Position numbers and translations under genes: made by a program | The notes under the pieces: model-generated | The model's database searches: none | What the model was told of the DNA's origin: nothing | What the model saw: only the letters and a program-made list of their open reading frames with translations | DNA from: Bdellovibrionales bacterium | GTDB taxonomy: Bacteria; Bdellovibrionota; Bdellovibrionia; Bdellovibrionales; Bdellovibrionaceae | NCBI GenBank assembly: GCA_005793345.1 | Contig: SXSU01000092.1 | Coordinates: 47,316-111,315, forward strand | DNA length: 64,000 nt | Direction: 5' to 3' | Shown here: piece by piece, positions 61,477 through 64,000 of the stretch | How positions within the stretch are numbered: position 1 is the stretch's first letter | Layout: every line of letters starts with the position of its first letter

Positions 61477-62259
61477 TTAAATTACTGACAAATTTATATT
61501 ATCTATTAATCGCACATCACCTAAAAATGCAGCTGCAATTCTACGATTATTCCAATCTTCAACGTAATCTACTTTAAAACCTGCTTTAGTTAATTGTAGT
61601 GTTGCTTCTTCTGGTGTATTTGCAGTTTGGAGAATTTTATATAAAAGAGGAGCAATTTTCCTTTGTTCTAAGCTGAGTCTAACATTTCTAGAACTCATTG
61701 CTAATCCATCACTTTCTCGTAAAGTTGGAACTGGTACAATTTGAAGTGGCATAAAAAAGGCTTTAACCATACCTTGAAGTAAAGTCATTTGTTGAAAATC
61801 TTTTTCTCCAAAGTATGCTTTTTGAGGATGAACTAAGTTAAAAAGTTTCATAACAACACTAAGAACTCCATCAAAATGACCCTCTCGATGTGCACCACAT
61901 AATTGTTTACTAAAATCTGTTTCAATAATTTTATATTTATAGTCATCAGGATACATTTCAGAATAATTAGGAGCAAAAATTAATTGAGCACCACACTCTT
62001 TTGCCATAGTTAAATCTTGATCCCATGTTTTTGGATATTTTAAAAAATCATTTTTATCATTAAATTGTGTTGGATTAATAAAAATACTAACTATTGTAAT
62101 ATCATTTTCTAAGTTTGATTTTTTAATAAGTTGTGCATGACCCTGATGTAAAGCTCCCATTGTAGGAACAAAACCAATAGTATTATTAGATAATGTTTTT
62201 CTATACTCAAGCATTTCATTAGGACTATGAATGACTAGGATTTCTGTGATAGGCTTCAC
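61477..62259 (-). CDS. panC: Pantoate--beta-alanine ligase
   Basis: PanC joins pantoate and beta-alanine to give pantothenate. The 260 residues show GFVPTMGALHQGHAQLI (HIGH-like ATP motif), VSIFINPTQFNDKNDFLKYP, DGVLSVVMKLFNLVHPQKAY, FGEKDFQQM, and RESDGLAMSSRNVRL. It overlaps panB by 4 nt (ATGA), so it is coupled. It is slightly shorter than E. coli PanC. Confidence 0.96.
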   Translation of the reverse strand: MKPITEILVIHSPNEMLEYRKTLSNNTIGFVPTMGALHQGHAQLIKKSNLENDITIVSIFINPTQFNDKNDFLKYPKTWDQDLTMAKECGAQLIFAPNYSEMYPDDYKYKIIETDFSKQLCGAHREGHFDGVLSVVMKLFNLVHPQKAYFGEKDFQQMTLLQGMVKAFFMPLQIVPVPTLRESDGLAMSSRNVRLSLEQRKIAPLLYKILQTANTPEEATLQLTKAGFKVDYVEDWNNRRIAAAFLGDVRLIDNINLSVI

Positions 62260-63047
62260 TCAAAACTCTCTTTGTTAGAAGGAAACGTTTGGTTAATAGT
62301 TTCGTTGTGAAAAAATTCTATGCCTTCCAGCAAAATTTTTTCTCCATTAATAAAATGACGAACAAATTTTGGTTTGAAATCCGAATTTAATCCAAGCATA
62401 TCTTGTAAAACTAAAATTTGACCATCTGTTGATGCGCCAGCTCCAATTCCAATAGTTGGAATTGCTAATTTATTTGTAATGAGTGTTGCTAAGTTGGAGG
62501 GAACACACTCAAGTACAATTGAAAAGCAACCTGCTTTTTCTAAAGCTAATGCTTGATTTAATATTTCGGTTTGAGCTTCTGAACTTTTACCTTGAACTTT
62601 AAAACCCCCAAGTTGAAAAACGGACTGTGGTGTTAATCCCAAGTGTCCCATGACTGGAACACCAGATTGAACCAAGTGAGAAATAAAATCTAAATTTCCA
62701 TGGGCGCCTTCAAGTTTTACAGCATGAACTCCTGTTTGCATAATTCTATGCACAGCTTTAATATTTTCTTCGAGTGAAGAGCGGTATGATAAAAAAGGTA
62801 AATCTCCAACAATAAACTTATCAGGAGCCCCTTTACAAACGGCCTCACAGTGATACGCCATCATTTCTACTGTTGCAGGAAGAGTGGTTTGATGACCATA
62901 CATGACCATTGCAACACTATCTCCAACTAAAATTGCATCAATTGAAGATTTGTTTAAAATCTTTGCCGACCAATGATCATAACAAGTGAGCATTGAGATT
63001 TTTTGTTTGGATTCCTTTTTTTTCTTAAAATCAAAAATGGTTTTCAT
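62256..63047 (-). CDS. panB: 3-methyl-2-oxobutanoate hydroxymethyltransferase
   Basis: PanB adds a hydroxymethyl group to ketoisovalerate, making ketopantoate. The 263 residues contain MLTCYDHWSAKI, VGDSVAMVMYGHQTTLPATV, MMAYHCEAVCKG, VGDLPFLSYR, KLEGAHG, GHLGLTPQSVFQLGGFKVQG and IPTIGIGAGASTDGQILV. All are family blocks. It overlaps the DUF2520 gene by 17 nt. Confidence 0.96.
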   Translation of the reverse strand: MKTIFDFKKKKESKQKISMLTCYDHWSAKILNKSSIDAILVGDSVAMVMYGHQTTLPATVEMMAYHCEAVCKGAPDKFIVGDLPFLSYRSSLEENIKAVHRIMQTGVHAVKLEGAHGNLDFISHLVQSGVPVMGHLGLTPQSVFQLGGFKVQGKSSEAQTEILNQALALEKAGCFSIVLECVPSNLATLITNKLAIPTIGIGAGASTDGQILVLQDMLGLNSDFKPKFVRHFINGEKILLEGIEFFHNETINQTFPSNKESFE

Positions 63048-63804
63048 TTTTTATTTGCCCTAATTCGAGGTTATTTAGTTGTGTCTTTAAAATTGCTATA
63101 TATATTTCTTTTAGTGAAGTATCTTCAAGTGAGTCGAGATTTTTACTTATAGTTTTAAAATCTTTTCTAACAATTGGCCCAGTAACATTATTTAAATTTG
63201 GGTTAGGTATATTTAAAAAATTATCGGAATTTTTTTGCAAATAAGGTTTTAAGACATCAAAAGGTAACTCTAAATTTGTACTCCATAGCTTAAAAACCTC
63301 AAGCCAAAGTAGCTGAACTAGATTACCGCTGCATACGCAAAGTGAATGGTAGAGTGATTTTTTTTGTGGCTCGACATAAAAAGATGGATTCGTTAATTGA
63401 TCATGAAATTTTTTGAGATTAAAATTTTTTTCAAAATAAGCCCATGGGATCTCAGAATAAAAATCCGGATTATATAAATCTTCAGTAAAGGTCATTAATG
63501 GATGAATACAATTTATTCCTGGAATTGTTAAAGCCCCTGAGCAATGAAAAGTTTTAGATTGTTTTAAGAATAAATTTTCTTCAACAAATGGTTCAATAGC
63601 ATCATCTTTAATTAATATTAATGTGCGGAAAGAATTATTTGCTAATGGTTCTAATTCTGTTTGACTATTAAATTTTCGGGCCCAATGTTTGATTGGAATA
63701 TTGAGTTGAGAAAAGTAGAAAGTTATATGACGCACAAGGCGTCCAGAACCAATTAAGAGTACGTACTTTTCATTTTCTAACTTTGCTGAGGGTACCTGTC
63801 GCAT
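63031..63804 (-). CDS. Rossmann/DUF2520 protein, candidate ketopantoate reductase
   Basis: The N-terminus (YVLLIGSGRLVRHITFYFSQ) is a dinucleotide-binding fold; TLILIKDDAIEPFVEEN and TFHCSGALTIPGINCIHPLM follow, then PWAYFE. The C-terminal half is helical (KKSLYHSLCVCSGNLVQLLW, then NNVTGPIVRKD). This is the DUF2520/COG5495 layout, which is distantly related to 6-phosphogluconate dehydrogenase and ketopantoate reductase folds. It is the first gene of the operon and overlaps panB. No PanE or IlvC is visible in the window, so by context it may supply the reduction of ketopantoate. Confidence 0.75.
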   Translation of the reverse strand: MRQVPSAKLENEKYVLLIGSGRLVRHITFYFSQLNIPIKHWARKFNSQTELEPLANNSFRTLILIKDDAIEPFVEENLFLKQSKTFHCSGALTIPGINCIHPLMTFTEDLYNPDFYSEIPWAYFEKNFNLKKFHDQLTNPSFYVEPQKKSLYHSLCVCSGNLVQLLWLEVFKLWSTNLELPFDVLKPYLQKNSDNFLNIPNPNLNNVTGPIVRKDFKTISKNLDSLEDTSLKEIYIAILKTQLNNLELGQIKNENHF

Positions 63805-63978
63805 GAGATCAAGTCCTATATTACAGTTTTATTAAGGTTAAATAAGTCAATTTTTATTGTAGACGCCTTAATTTTTAATCCCACCTAAAACTGCAAAAAG
63901 AAGTAAGAGTAAAAAATATTAGTTACGGTCGCCTTCATCTTGTGAAATCCTGCAAGGTAAGATATATCATTTTTTATA

Positions 63979-64000
63979 AACAAACAAGGAAATAACGGAT
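63979..64000. repeat. Composite palindromic element, copy 7 (cut by window end)
   Basis: AAACAAACAAGGAAATAACGG reproduces the spacer between modules B and C and the first bases of C, as at 8633-8657. The window ends here, so the rest is not visible. The position, about 190 nt upstream of the pantothenate operon, is intergenic. Confidence 0.7.

Overview
The window is a strongly AT-rich bacterial chromosome segment with dense coding on both strands. It most resembles a member of the Bdellovibrionota (Bdellovibrio and relatives). The evidence is indirect: a TIGR02147-type regulator, a CFI-box protein, many short secreted or lipoprotein genes with no family I recognise, Gram-negative outer-membrane proteins ending in Phe, and an rpsB-tsf-pyrH-frr-uppS-cdsA block. 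No tRNA, rRNA, CRISPR array, prophage or transposase gene was seen.

Layout. 1-8.5 kb: the end of a SpoVR-like gene, a lipoprotein and outer-membrane protein pair, an AddB/AddA-like helicase-nuclease pair and a beta-barrel protein. 8.8-16.5 kb: a secreted Cys-rich protein, galU, priA, a CFI-box protein and an FAD oxidoreductase. 16.5-23.4 kb: an AAA/DUF4143 ATPase, a two-component system, a DsbA-like protein, HutD and M24 proteins. 24-29 kb: the translation and envelope-lipid operon rpsB to cdsA. 30.7-36.7 kb: rseP, tsaB, a MinD-like ATPase, a degenerate J-domain/HTH protein and rluD. 36.8-46.3 kb: secreted proteins, a TIGR02147 regulator, a second ATPase, an NlpC/P60-like protein, ThiB-like and DoxX proteins, nth with a ferredoxin, a GNAT protein and a lipoprotein. 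46.5-54.9 kb: elbB, ddl, a secreted hydrolase, a HIT protein, citrate synthase, a degenerate SpoIIE-type phosphatase and a SirB1-like protein. 55-57.2 kb: a scar region with two broken ATPase genes and a tandem hairpin array. 57.2-63.8 kb: a secreted protein, then an almost complete pantothenate/CoA operon (DUF2520 protein, panB, panC, coaBC, coaX, panD).

Three patterns stand out. (1) A dispersed composite palindromic element occurs at seven loci. Its main hairpin is usually 66 nt, and in eight of nine copies the tip reads GCGAAGC or GCGGAGC, a class known for exceptionally stable single-stranded DNA mini-hairpins. Its stems show compensatory changes; one copy supplies the stop codon of cdsA and another appears to have cut off the 5' end of a gene. 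(2) DUF4143/DUF234-type ATPase genes, two intact and two decayed, where three of the four carry a private palindrome at or just upstream of the start, even in one decayed copy. (3) The pantothenate/CoA operon has a DUF2520 Rossmann protein where a ketopantoate reductase is needed, which makes it a candidate for that step.
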